Origin: a bacterium
GTDB lineage: Bacteria > BMS3Abin14
Assembly (NCBI GenBank): GCA_029210545.1
Contig: JARGFV010000024.1
Coordinates: 1-29,582 of the forward strand
DNA: 29,582 bases
Direction of reading: 5' to 3'
The notes beneath the pieces are model-generated. The model ran no database searches. It was not told the DNA's origin and worked only from the letters and a program-made list of their open reading frames with translations. A program made the position numbers and the translations under genes. This document shows positions 12,555 to 20,601 of the stretch, piece by piece; positions within the stretch are counted from its first letter, which is position 1; every line of letters begins with the position of its first letter.

Positions 12555-14507
12555 TCAATTCCCCTGGGGCCCGCCGAGCTGTTTCTGCAAGGCCTGCATC
12601 TTTGAGGACGCCAGAGATATGTACCTCCTGTCCCCGAGCCAGAATCGCAGAAACTTCTCATAGTTGGCGATGGCCACGGCCGGCTGGCCCAGGTTCTCAT
12701 AGGCCAGGGCGATGTTGTAGTAGGACATGGCGAATGTCGGGTCGATGAACAGGGCCTGCTTGTAGTATTGGATCGCTTCCGGGTATTTGCGCTCCTTGAA
12801 GTAGATATTGGCCAGGTTGTTGGCCGCCTCGATGTAGCGGGGGTTGTACTTCAGGGCTGTCTTATAAGCCCCGATCGCTTCCTCGGTTTTGCCCGCCTCC
12901 CTGAGGATGTTACCCAGGTTGTAGTTGGCCAGGGCTGACTTCGGGTCCAGCTGGATGGCCCGCTTCATCCACTTTTCCGCGTTCTCGTACCCCTTCTTCT
13001 TGTGGTAGACGTTGCCAACGTTGATGTAGGGGTTCGGGAACATGGGGGCCAGCTTGATGGTGCGCTGGTAGTGCTGCAGCGCCCGGTCGAAATCCCCGTT
13101 CTGCTCGTAGTAGATCCCCAGGTTGTTGTACCCCCGCACCGAGTTGCGGTCCTTTAAGATAACATCCTTCCAGATCGTTTCCTCTGTGGCAAAGGCCATG
13201 TTGCGCTTGAACGTCCCGAGGCCCATGAAGAGGAGGATGGTCAAACATATGGTGATAAAGGTTTTGAAATACCATCCTCCGTCTGACCGGAACCGGAGAT
13301 AAAGCTTGGCCACAACGTAGGTGAAAACCAGGACGAACCCGAACCCGGGAAGGTAAAGGCGGTGGTCGTTGATCACCACGTTCAGGCGAAACAGGGATGT
13401 AGGAAGCAGGGCCAGAAAGAACCAGAGAACGCCGAAGGTGATTAGGGGATGCTTTTTCCAGTACCTGAGAGCGGCAGCGACAATGAGAGTGATGACCAGG
13501 CACGACAGCAGCACCTTGCCATCGGAAAAGCTCCTGGTCACCTGGAACGGCTTGTCGATGGAAAGGCCGGTGGGAAGGAACCACTCCCGAATGTAGAAAA
13601 CAACTGCCCTGGACTGGGTCGCAAGCTGGCTGACCCAATCGGCGGCCGCCTGCGTTCCGCCCTTTTCGGTGAACCTACTGGCCAGGTTCTCGCCGTAGAT
13701 CTGAAGCCTTGTGTACAAGATGCCCACCAGGACGACTCCGTACGGAGCCAGCCGTATGGTAAGGTTTGTCATGATTGCAGGGAGGCTACGGCCTTCCATC
13801 CACCTCCTGTTAAGGAATATCTCGTAAAGGAAGATCATCCCCGGAAGGGTCACTGCTATCTCCTTGGAAAGGAATCCGCAAAGATACATGAAGGTGGATA
13901 AGGCCAACGGAAGGAAGCGGATGGAGGTAGTCTCCTGGTCCTGCGTCGCCTTGAGGTAGAAGTAGAACCCGGCCAGCAGGAACATGGTGGCCATGCCGGA
14001 GGAGCGGGAGGAGATGTAGACGATGGTTTCTGTGTTTATGGTCTGCAGCCCGAACAGGAGTCCGGCGAAGGCCGCAGGCAGGGCAGGGTCCATCCCGTCG
14101 AGGCGGATCCGGCGGCGGAACAGAAAGAGGGTGATGAAAAATACGAGCAGGGAGCTTACAAGGTGGAACAGGAAGTTCACCACGTGGTAGCCGACGACGT
14201 CATATCCGTCCCGGTTTGTCCATATCCCGACCTGGTAGTTGATGGCGTGGGTGGCCATGAGGAGCGGGCGGTACATGCGCGTCTGGGGGTTCCGGCTGAA
14301 GGTGGTGGCGTCGGTGAAGAACATCGGGATATTGGAGATCTTCCGGATGTTGATGTTCTCCTTGATGTGGTGGAAGTCGTCGTAGTGCCAGTCCGCGGTA
14401 AAGCTGTTGGAGTAGAATATGGTCAGGGCCGCCGTGATAAGGAGAACGGCGAAAAGCGTCGGCCTGGCTTCGTAAACGGTGCGGAGCTTTTGAAGGATGC
14501 TGTTCAT
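12555..14507 (-). CDS. multi-pass GT-C-like membrane protein with C-terminal TPRs
   Basis: This 650-residue protein has an N-terminal membrane domain and a TPR tail. After a first membrane segment (about 17-33) comes WHYDDFHHI with the Asp pair D43/D44, placed where GT-C glycosyltransferases carry the catalytic acidic residue in their first extracytoplasmic loop. About ten more hydrophobic segments follow to residue 425. From about 448 to 630 there are roughly five TPR units (YNNLGIYYEQNGDFDRALQHYQ, NPYINVGNVYHKK, ANYNLGNILREAGK, AANNLANIYF, SYYNIALAYENLG). The design matches the TMTC/PMT-like membrane proteins thought to glycosylate exported proteins. Substrate and activity are unknown. It is monocistronic as far as can be seen, separated from the operon upstream by 618 repeat-rich bases. 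Confidence 0.85.
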   Translation of the reverse strand: MNSILQKLRTVYEARPTLFAVLLITAALTIFYSNSFTADWHYDDFHHIKENINIRKISNIPMFFTDATTFSRNPQTRMYRPLLMATHAINYQVGIWTNRDGYDVVGYHVVNFLFHLVSSLLVFFITLFLFRRRIRLDGMDPALPAAFAGLLFGLQTINTETIVYISSRSSGMATMFLLAGFYFYLKATQDQETTSIRFLPLALSTFMYLCGFLSKEIAVTLPGMIFLYEIFLNRRWMEGRSLPAIMTNLTIRLAPYGVVLVGILYTRLQIYGENLASRFTEKGGTQAAADWVSQLATQSRAVVFYIREWFLPTGLSIDKPFQVTRSFSDGKVLLSCLVITLIVAAALRYWKKHPLITFGVLWFFLALLPTSLFRLNVVINDHRLYLPGFGFVLVFTYVVAKLYLRFRSDGGWYFKTFITICLTILLFMGLGTFKRNMAFATEETIWKDVILKDRNSVRGYNNLGIYYEQNGDFDRALQHYQRTIKLAPMFPNPYINVGNVYHKKKGYENAEKWMKRAIQLDPKSALANYNLGNILREAGKTEEAIGAYKTALKYNPRYIEAANNLANIYFKERKYPEAIQYYKQALFIDPTFAMSYYNIALAYENLGQPAVAIANYEKFLRFWLGDRRYISLASSKMQALQKQLGGPQGN

Positions 14508-14578
14508 AATCTGAGTATGGCCTCTCTCGGTTTTGAGGATATCAGGATCGCTGGGATCCTTTCAGCATTAATGGTTAA

Positions 14579-14730
14579 CGTTGATGGACTCGCAAAAAGT
14601 CCATCAACGCACCCCGCGCGGGGTGCCCAAATCAATGACTCCCACTGTAAGTCATTGATTTGTAAGGAAAGGGAAAAAGACGCTTTTCCCTTTCCTTGGA
14701 GCGAAAAGTCCCGGATTGGACTTTTTGCGA
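14579..14730. repeat. compound element of five abutting hairpins
   Basis: Five stem-loops follow with almost no spacing. H1: 14579-14590/14598-14609, 12 bp perfect. H2: 14609-14626, an 18-base perfect palindrome (GCACCCCGCGCGGGGTGC). H3: 14629-14640/14650-14661, 12 bp perfect. H4: 14664-14677/14684-14697, 14 bp perfect. H5: 14701-14711/14718-14728, 11 bp with one G-T. The outer segments can instead pair with each other: TCGCAAAAAGTCC (14590-14602) with GGACTTTTTGCGA (14718-14730), closing a cloverleaf over H2-H4. The element lies just upstream of the GT-C/TPR gene. It is probably a dispersed structured repeat; function is unknown. Confidence 0.88.
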
Positions 14731-14868
14731 CTCTATCAGCGTTGGCCGTTGAAGGTTGCCAGCCACTAACTTTATACCTTAACCGTTAAGGTTATCAACC
14801 GGTTAAAATTGAGCTGTCAGCAAAAAGGTCCTTCTCCCGACGCTGTCATCCCGGATACTCATATGGCT

Positions 14869-14975
14869 GTCACTCCGGGCTTGACCCGGAGTCCATGGAT
14901 TCCGGATAATCCCGCCTTCCGTCTTCGCCAAGGCTATGCCGTGACAAGCAAGCGGTGATTTCCGGAATGACGGTA
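14869..14975. repeat. REP-like dispersed repeat, copy 2 (inverted)
   Basis: A hairpin ACTCCGGG-CTTGA-CCCGGAGT (14872-14892) is followed by TGGATTCCGGATAATCCCGC (14896-14915), and GATTTCCGGAATGACGG lies at 14957-14973. Both segments are reverse complements of 221-240 and 194-210. The middle (14916-14956) holds a CTTCGCCAAGGCTATGCC block shared with the repeats at 12421 and 15083. Confidence 0.8.
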
Positions 14976-14985
14976 ATCATGGGTT

Positions 14986-15076
14986 TTACCTCGTTACCTC
15001 GATACAACTCTTCATCCCCCATGCACCCACGCCCCCAGGCTCTCCCGTTCCTTCCCCGTGTCACCGTGTCTCCGTG
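14986..15076. repeat. low-complexity word tract (TTACCTCG, CCGTGTC)
   Basis: TTACCTCGTTACCTCGATAC (14986-15005) and CCGTGTCACCGTGTCTCCGTG words (15056-15076) show the repeated-word build of the tracts around the GxxExxY and four-helix-bundle genes. No gene lies between these two parts. Confidence 0.55.
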
Positions 15077-15082
15077 CTTGCC

Positions 15083-15147
15083 ACGCCGACTTGTCACGTC
15101 GGAGCCTATGGCGCAGACGGAAGCTTTAGCGAAGGCGGGTCCCTGCG
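15083..15147. repeat. dispersed repeat running into the DUF354 gene end
   Basis: The hairpin CCGAC-TTGTCAC-GTCGG (about 15086-15102) is followed by GCGCAGACGGAAGCTTTAGC and GAAGGCGGGTCCCTGCG. This is related to 12457-12487 directly and to 14911-14955 as an inverted copy. It contains the leftward stop codon (15126-15128) and the last six or so codons of the DUF354 gene. Confidence 0.7.
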
Positions 15148-16172
15148 TCCAGCAGCCTTTCCACAATAAACTCTGTCACGTCGATCTTCTCCGCCATCAT
15201 CCTGGAGTGGCCTTCCCTGAACCGATCGCTGTCCTTGAGGTTCCCTTTCAGGGCCTCCTCGGCCTTATCGACGGATTCCCTCACCTGCCACGGCCGGAAG
15301 TTGTAGCCCAGCCCGTACCTTCCCTCCTGCTCGTCGGTGTAGCCGCGTCCCACCACGTCCAGGTAGACGAAGGGGGTCCCCAGCACGGCGCTCTCGGAGG
15401 CCATGGTGGCGCTCTCTCCGATAATAAGCTGCGCGAAGGCCAGGAGATGGTGGACCTGGTGGGGGGGCAGGGGCAGGCGATACTTTTCGAACTGTTCCGG
15501 AAGCGCTGCTTCGGAAGTGATGTAAACCTTGCCGTGCTCCTGCAGGGTCCTGGCCAGGAGCAGCTTGTCCTCCGGTGAGTACCCCCTTGCCTTCACATCG
15601 TGCATCGCCTTCCACGAAACGAACCTCACGACCGTGAACGGCTCTTGGGGATCGACGCCGTGGGTCGAGAGGATGCCCGGGTCGGGCGCGAACCGGTCCG
15701 GATGAAGGTAGGCCAGTTCGTGGTATCCGGCGTAGGGGACATGCTTTCCCTCTGGAACCCAGCCCCTGTAGCAGTCGGGCGTGACCACCTCGGTGGCGAA
15801 GGGGTAGGAAAGGCGGTTCGACACTGTGGCGTTCTCCGTGTCGTAGAAAATGAGGTTCCTGGTCCGCGTCATAAATCCGACCTGTGCCGTGGAGATCCCC
15901 CCGATGCTGCCGAGAACACTGGGCTTTTCCTTTACAACAAGGCGTGCCAGCCTGATGTTCCTTGTTGCCAGCTCCCCGGCCAGCCCCGCTTTCCCCGAGG
16001 CTTCGCGGCTGATCACCCGATGGGGGATGCCGTAAAGATCCAGGAGGCGGAGGGTCAGGTCCTTGTCCCTGGCCGTCACCAGCACCTCGTGGCCTTTCCC
16101 GGTCAGTTCCTCAACGGCGTTTCGGAAGAAGTGCACGTGGGCCGGATGGAGGATGTCTAAAAGTATCTTCAT
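15126..16172 (-). CDS. DUF354 family protein (GT-B-like, polysaccharide locus)
   Basis: The 348-residue product has the DUF354 pattern. It opens MKILLDILHPAHVHFFRNAV, then GHEVLVTARDKD and GSIGGISTAQVGFMTRTRNLIFYDTENA, with a C-terminal half carrying VVRFVSWKAMHD and IIGESATMASESAVLGTPFV (a nucleotide-sugar-binding-like motif). The fold resembles UDP-GlcNAc 2-epimerase/GT-B proteins, and family members recur in archaeal and bacterial surface-polysaccharide clusters. The precise reaction is unknown. It is the last gene of the leftward operon, six bases after the methyltransferase gene. Its last codons and stop are supplied by a dispersed repeat, so the C-terminus (DAGTRLR) may not be ancestral. 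Confidence 0.88.
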   Translation of the reverse strand: MKILLDILHPAHVHFFRNAVEELTGKGHEVLVTARDKDLTLRLLDLYGIPHRVISREASGKAGLAGELATRNIRLARLVVKEKPSVLGSIGGISTAQVGFMTRTRNLIFYDTENATVSNRLSYPFATEVVTPDCYRGWVPEGKHVPYAGYHELAYLHPDRFAPDPGILSTHGVDPQEPFTVVRFVSWKAMHDVKARGYSPEDKLLLARTLQEHGKVYITSEAALPEQFEKYRLPLPPHQVHHLLAFAQLIIGESATMASESAVLGTPFVYLDVVGRGYTDEQEGRYGLGYNFRPWQVRESVDKAEEALKGNLKDSDRFREGHSRMMAEKIDVTEFIVERLLDAGTRLR

Positions 16173-16178
16173 TTTTCG

Positions 16179-17012
16179 TTATTTTACAAGGTGCATTTTG
16201 TGGAACCAACCCACGTATTCTCCAAGCTTCCATCGGATGAAATCGGGGGTGATCTTGTGAAGTCCTTTCCAGGTTCCGAAGAGATAGGCACGAAAATGGT
16301 GGACCTGAGAGAATCGACCGACCATCTTCAGCACCTCCTTTTTGGTGAAGTGGTAAGCAAAGGGACACACTTCCTTAGAAAGGCTGAGAGGGTCCTCATA
16401 CCTTGGGTTGAAGATCCGGTGCGCAAGATAGTTCAGGGAGTGTCTGTTGTAGAGCAGGACATGAGCTCTTCCACCTGGTTTCAGGACCCGGTAAATCTCA
16501 TCGATACCTTTCTGAGGATTGACCGTGTGCTGGAGCACTCCGCTGACTACGCAGTCGAAGGTTTCATCCCCGAAAGGAAGCTTTTCCGCGTTAGCGACCT
16601 GTACGGTGGCATTACCGTAATCATCACCGTAGATTCCCTCTAACTCAAGATACCTCTGTGCCAACCTGATAACGTCGTCGGCGAGGTCAACTCCCACGAC
16701 CCTGTTTCCGAGTTGTGCGAACCTGACGATGTCGTGCCCTATGCCGCAGCCGATCTCGAGCATATATTGGGGTGAGTACTTCTCGATAAAACCGTAAAGC
16801 TCCACATGGTGCCAGTGCTGCACCTTGGTCCTTTCGTCCCGCATTCTATGGAAGTATTCCAGATCTCCTTTCATACCCAGGCTCTCAGGGATATAATGCT
16901 GGCCGCAGACGATGTCGTTCCAGAAACGCCTTATCTGGTCGAAGGTCTCCTCGGTGTTGTACTCCTTCATTTTTTCTTTCGATACCGGTTTGGGAACAGT
17001 TTTTTCAATCAT
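16179..17012 (-). CDS. class I SAM-dependent methyltransferase
   Basis: This 277-residue protein has the Rossmann methyltransferase core: motif I LEIGCGIGHD (85-94), VVGVDL (105-110) with the acidic residue for the SAM ribose, NAEKLPFGDETFDCVVSGVL (about 141-160), and RVLKPGGRAHVLLYNR. The N-terminal helical part (FWNDIVCGQHY) and C-terminal cap are of the kind seen in polysaccharide-locus methyltransferases. It probably methylates a sugar or lipid-linked glycan; the acceptor is unknown. The start has AAGGAG seven bases upstream. It overlaps the preceding gene's end by 8 bases, implying translational coupling. Confidence 0.9.
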   Translation of the reverse strand: MIEKTVPKPVSKEKMKEYNTEETFDQIRRFWNDIVCGQHYIPESLGMKGDLEYFHRMRDERTKVQHWHHVELYGFIEKYSPQYMLEIGCGIGHDIVRFAQLGNRVVGVDLADDVIRLAQRYLELEGIYGDDYGNATVQVANAEKLPFGDETFDCVVSGVLQHTVNPQKGIDEIYRVLKPGGRAHVLLYNRHSLNYLAHRIFNPRYEDPLSLSKEVCPFAYHFTKKEVLKMVGRFSQVHHFRAYLFGTWKGLHKITPDFIRWKLGEYVGWFHKMHLVK

Positions 17013-17985
17013 GCTCCATCTCCTTGGCAGTGAATGAGTTGTTGCCAGTCAGAAGGTCCTTTGGGGGCTTTATCCGCTTGAAAAGGATGAACCAGCAAAG
17101 CGGGGCCAGGACAAAGACGACAATTATGTTGCAAAGCCTCAGGACCGCTGCAACCATGAGGCTCTGGTTAAAGCCGAGCAGAGTCAGTTTTCCTATGAAG
17201 CCTGTGATGAATTCCTGCAGACCGAGGTTGTTTGGCGTAAGGGTGATGAAATTTGAAAGTGATTGAAACACACCAATCGCAAGGCAGGAGAGGTAGTCAG
17301 GATCTATGGAGAAGGTCCTGTATGAAAAATAGATCAGGAATGCCCCCGATGCGTACTGGATGACGATGGAAAGGACTACCAGAATGACGACAGAGGGATT
17401 CTGGAATATTACGTTAATAGATCTTACGGCTAGGGACAGGATATTTCTCAGCCGTGACGTTGGTTCTATCCGATTCGGTCTAAGTATGAACATAAGGACC
17501 GGGAAAAGGATTAGGCCAGCCGTCAGTGGAAGGAGATATCCTATGTAGCGCGGATCGATCCCTTTGAAGAAGGGAAACATCAGGATGCAGATCAGGCCCG
17601 CTGTGAACAGTATGAAGAGCATGTTCGCGGCCATTAGCCCTCCATAGGCCGAGAACGGCATGCCATGGTTGTTTTTGAGATAAGTTGCCCTTATTGCGGC
17701 ACCTGCCCTCAGGGGACCGAAGTAATTAAAAAAAGTCGTCAGAATAGAAAGAGTGAATATTTCAGTGAACGAAAGCCTGAAACCGACGGCGTAAAGAAGA
17801 ATAGCGTTGGTTACTCCGGCCGAAAAGACCATGAAAAGGGAGAGCGAGAAAAGATAGGGGATAAAGGAGCAGCTTACCTTGGTAAACAGGTGGAGCTGGT
17901 CCCGTATGGCATAAGAATACACAATCGCCATGAGTATGATAATGACAGTGCCGGCAAGAGTCGCTATTTTTGAACCGCGTGCCAT
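17005..17985 (-). CDS. LPG synthase TM-region / flippase-like membrane protein
   Basis: About 326 residues, almost wholly hydrophobic, with seven to eight membrane segments. The signature FNYFGPLRAGAAIRATYL (about 85-105) and SNFITLTPNNLGLQEFITG (about 245-265) identify the lysylphosphatidylglycerol-synthase TM-region (UPF0104) family. Relatives in polysaccharide loci are thought to help move lipid-linked intermediates. The synthetase domain of MprF is absent. The ATG at 17985 is preferred because GAGGA lies five bases upstream. A TTG at 17997 that overlaps the previous stop is the alternative. Confidence 0.85.
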   Translation of the reverse strand: MARGSKIATLAGTVIIILMAIVYSYAIRDQLHLFTKVSCSFIPYLFSLSLFMVFSAGVTNAILLYAVGFRLSFTEIFTLSILTTFFNYFGPLRAGAAIRATYLKNNHGMPFSAYGGLMAANMLFILFTAGLICILMFPFFKGIDPRYIGYLLPLTAGLILFPVLMFILRPNRIEPTSRLRNILSLAVRSINVIFQNPSVVILVVLSIVIQYASGAFLIYFSYRTFSIDPDYLSCLAIGVFQSLSNFITLTPNNLGLQEFITGFIGKLTLLGFNQSLMVAAVLRLCNIIVVFVLAPLCWFILFKRIKPPKDLLTGNNSFTAKEMEHD

Positions 17986-17993
17986 CTTCTTCC

Positions 17994-19379
17994 TCAATTG
18001 CGCTTCCGCCTTACAAGTAGAAATACGAGTTCCCTCATGAACCTATTGATGAGGATCCTGGGGTTTCGTCGCAGAAGAATCAGTGCATAAAGGAATGTCT
18101 TGACTCTGGCTAGTCGCCCGAATTTTCTCAGGAGTTTGTAAAGCTCCTGTTTTGAGAGTATTTCCGACAAGACGATGAACCGGTCGAGGACCTGCCTGGG
18201 CCGGTACATCGTGGCGATCAGGTCGAGAGCCTCCCAGTCCATGTCCACCGTTTCGGAGACAAGACCTTTTGCGAGGGCGTGTTCCCAAAGTTTTGTACCG
18301 GGGTAGGGAACGGGCAGGAACACCTGGACCTTGTTGAGGGGGGTCGCCCGGATGAAATCGTAGGTCTCCATGATCTCCTCCCGGGTCTCCTCCGGGAACC
18401 CGATAATGAAACTGGACTCGCTGAACAGGTCGAAGCGGCGCAGCATGAGAGCCGCTTTCCTGTTGGTTTCAACCGTAGTTCCCTTGTTGATATATTCAAG
18501 GGTCCTGTTCGATCCCGATTCCATCCCCAGGCTCACATGAATACAGTTCATTCTCTTGAGCTGGTGGAGGAGTTCCTCGCTGATGTGGTCGGCCCGGGTG
18601 GCGACGGAGTAGTTAAACCTTGCGGTAAGTCCTTCCTCCTCGAGGAGGTCAACGATGCGCCGCACACGCTCCTTTTTAACGGTGAAAAGGTCATCCCAGA
18701 ACTTGACTCTCTGAAGGGCAGGGTACCGTTCAGCATGGTACTTGATCGTTTCGAGGACCTTTTCCGGACTGAACCACCGGACGTTCCTGTGCCAGCCGGT
18801 CGCACAGAACACGCAACGGTAGGGGCATCCCCTCGATGTCATGATACACAGGGTGTCTGTTTTCTCATTGCCCTGCAGCAGGTCAGGTACGGGCAGAGAG
18901 TCAAGGTCTTTCAGCGGTGACGCCGGCTCTGTTTGCACGAGGCCGCCCTGGCTGTCCCTGAACACTATTCCGGGAACATCCAGCAGTTCCTCCCCTTTCC
19001 AGCCGCCATTGTAGACCCGAAGGAGCTTCTCGAAAGCCCGTTCCCCCTCTCCAATGACGCCTATATCCATATCATCGGTTATGAGGTTGGGCAGAGTGGT
19101 GATCTGCTCTCCTCCCACAACGACATGAACGCCATATTCCTTGCACATTCCGGCGACCTTTATGGCCTGTCCATAAGTCGCCGCATAACAGGAGAGTCCA
19201 ACGATGTCCGGTCTTTCCCGTTCCAGGAGTTCTTTGTCGATATAAGGAACAATGCTGATCCGGACATGGGGGTTTTTGTCTTCACAGAACGTCTTGATAT
19301 AGGAAAGCCCGATGGGATTTGTGAGAATCTCCACCGAGGTGTAGTAGTTGCATGGAGAGTTCAGCAGGATCTTGACCAT
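17994..19379 (-). CDS. B12-binding-domain radical SAM enzyme
   Basis: This 461-residue protein has an N-terminal cobalamin-binding-type Rossmann domain (about 1-130: GLSCYAATYGQAIKVAGMCK, VVVGGEQITTLPN, GVIGEGERAF), with no DxHxxG motif. The radical SAM core (about 175-390) holds cluster cysteines C185, C189 and C192 in SRGCPYRCVFCATGWH. Further core motifs are VKFWDDLF, SLGMESGSN and SSFIIGFPEETREE. Class members methylate or rearrange unactivated carbons. In this setting a sugar or lipid substrate is likely but unproven. It lies seven bases after the GT4 gene. Confidence 0.9.
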   Translation of the reverse strand: MVKILLNSPCNYYTSVEILTNPIGLSYIKTFCEDKNPHVRISIVPYIDKELLERERPDIVGLSCYAATYGQAIKVAGMCKEYGVHVVVGGEQITTLPNLITDDMDIGVIGEGERAFEKLLRVYNGGWKGEELLDVPGIVFRDSQGGLVQTEPASPLKDLDSLPVPDLLQGNEKTDTLCIMTSRGCPYRCVFCATGWHRNVRWFSPEKVLETIKYHAERYPALQRVKFWDDLFTVKKERVRRIVDLLEEEGLTARFNYSVATRADHISEELLHQLKRMNCIHVSLGMESGSNRTLEYINKGTTVETNRKAALMLRRFDLFSESSFIIGFPEETREEIMETYDFIRATPLNKVQVFLPVPYPGTKLWEHALAKGLVSETVDMDWEALDLIATMYRPRQVLDRFIVLSEILSKQELYKLLRKFGRLARVKTFLYALILLRRNPRILINRFMRELVFLLVRRKRN

Positions 19380-19386
19380 AACGTTT

Positions 19387-20586
19387 TTATCGAACCTCGC
19401 CCTGGAGTGTAGAACAGGCCAGTTGCCGGAAGCGGTCGGCGAAACCTTCCCACGTGAAACGTCCAGCTGCTTTAAGGGCCTTCTCTTTCATCGTGTTGAG
19501 TGCCGTCGGGGCGTTCAGGATGTTCCCTATCCTGGCACTTATCTCTTCATCCTTGGCATCTGGTGGAATGAGAAACCCGTTTTCCCCGTCAACGATGATA
19601 TCCAGGGGGCCTCCGGCTCTGAACGCTATTACTGGGACTCCGCTGGCGTTGGCTTCCACAAGACACAGGCCGAAGGAGATGTTCTGCTCCAGAATGACGA
19701 AAAGGTCGGCCGAATCGTAAAAGGAGAACACCTCATCTGGTCCCACGTAACCGGGGAAAAGGACGTTGCCGGTCAGCCCCATCCTTTCAACCTGCTCCTT
19801 CAGTGGCCCCATGGAGGGGCCGTCTCCGACGACCAGGCAGGCTATATCGGGGAACTGTCTTTTCAGTAGGCCGGTGATGTTGATGAGCCTGTCAACGTTC
19901 TTCCACGGGATCAGCTTTCCCGTGAAACACAGGACCGGCCCTTTTCCCTCCAGTGCAGCAGCTATACCGGGTGGCAGGGGAGGAACTTTTTCCGGCCTCT
20001 GGACACCCGGGGGCACCACCTTCACCCCCTCGATCCCGTAGATCTCCTGGATCCACTCACCATAACCGGTTGAGAAAGTGAAGACCTCATCGGCCCTCCT
20101 CACAGCCGCCCTGTCGCAGGGACGATAGGCGGCTGCGAAAATTGGTACGAGACGGCCCAAAAATCCTCCGGAACGCGAGGTATCGGTCGTCGTGTCGTAG
20201 GCGAAGCGCGGCGGCTGGTAGCAGAAGTAGATCGTCGGTTGAGGCCGTCCGAGCAAGGTCTGAAGGGCGAGGGCGGGCACAACCGTCTCTGTGTGAAAAC
20301 AGACCACATCGCTCCTCCTGGGAAAGAAAAAAGGCAGGACAAATGTGGTTGCAAGGTTCGCAAATCCGGCGAGAAGGACATTTTTGAAGGAGAGAGAAAG
20401 GGCCCTCGGTGGAGTGATGAGTCCCACTCGTGGGTCCAGCTGCTCTGCCAGGATCCCGGGAAAATCGCTGGTGACCAGGGTGTTCCGGATTCCCTGGTCG
20501 CACAGGCATCGGAGCAGGTTGAAGATCACCGGCTCGGCTCCGCCATGGATCTCCTTGAACCTTGGAAAGACATGGGTGATGTGCAT
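19387..20586 (-). CDS. glycosyltransferase family 4 (GT-B)
   Basis: The 399-residue protein has the two-domain GT-B layout. The N-terminal part MHITHVFPRFKEIHGGAEPV carries the glycine-rich acceptor loop. The C-terminal GT1_4 domain has VLCFTGKLIPWKNVDRLI (about 215-232), CLVVGDGPSMGPLKEQVERMGLTGNVLFPGYV (about 255-285) and the EX7E-type FGLCLVEANASGVPVIAFRAGGPLDII (about 310-336). It should transfer a sugar from a nucleotide donor to a growing surface glycan at the inner membrane face. Donor and linkage are unknown. Confidence 0.92.
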   Translation of the reverse strand: MHITHVFPRFKEIHGGAEPVIFNLLRCLCDQGIRNTLVTSDFPGILAEQLDPRVGLITPPRALSLSFKNVLLAGFANLATTFVLPFFFPRRSDVVCFHTETVVPALALQTLLGRPQPTIYFCYQPPRFAYDTTTDTSRSGGFLGRLVPIFAAAYRPCDRAAVRRADEVFTFSTGYGEWIQEIYGIEGVKVVPPGVQRPEKVPPLPPGIAAALEGKGPVLCFTGKLIPWKNVDRLINITGLLKRQFPDIACLVVGDGPSMGPLKEQVERMGLTGNVLFPGYVGPDEVFSFYDSADLFVILEQNISFGLCLVEANASGVPVIAFRAGGPLDIIVDGENGFLIPPDAKDEEISARIGNILNAPTALNTMKEKALKAAGRFTWEGFADRFRQLACSTLQGEVR

Positions 20587-20601
20587 GAGGCGCTTACCGC
20601 G

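Noticed and set aside
17986-17997. TTG start for the flippase-like gene, overlapping the previous stop
   Set aside because: The ATG at 17985 has GAGGA at good spacing, and the four extra residues add nothing to the family match. The TTG remains possible.
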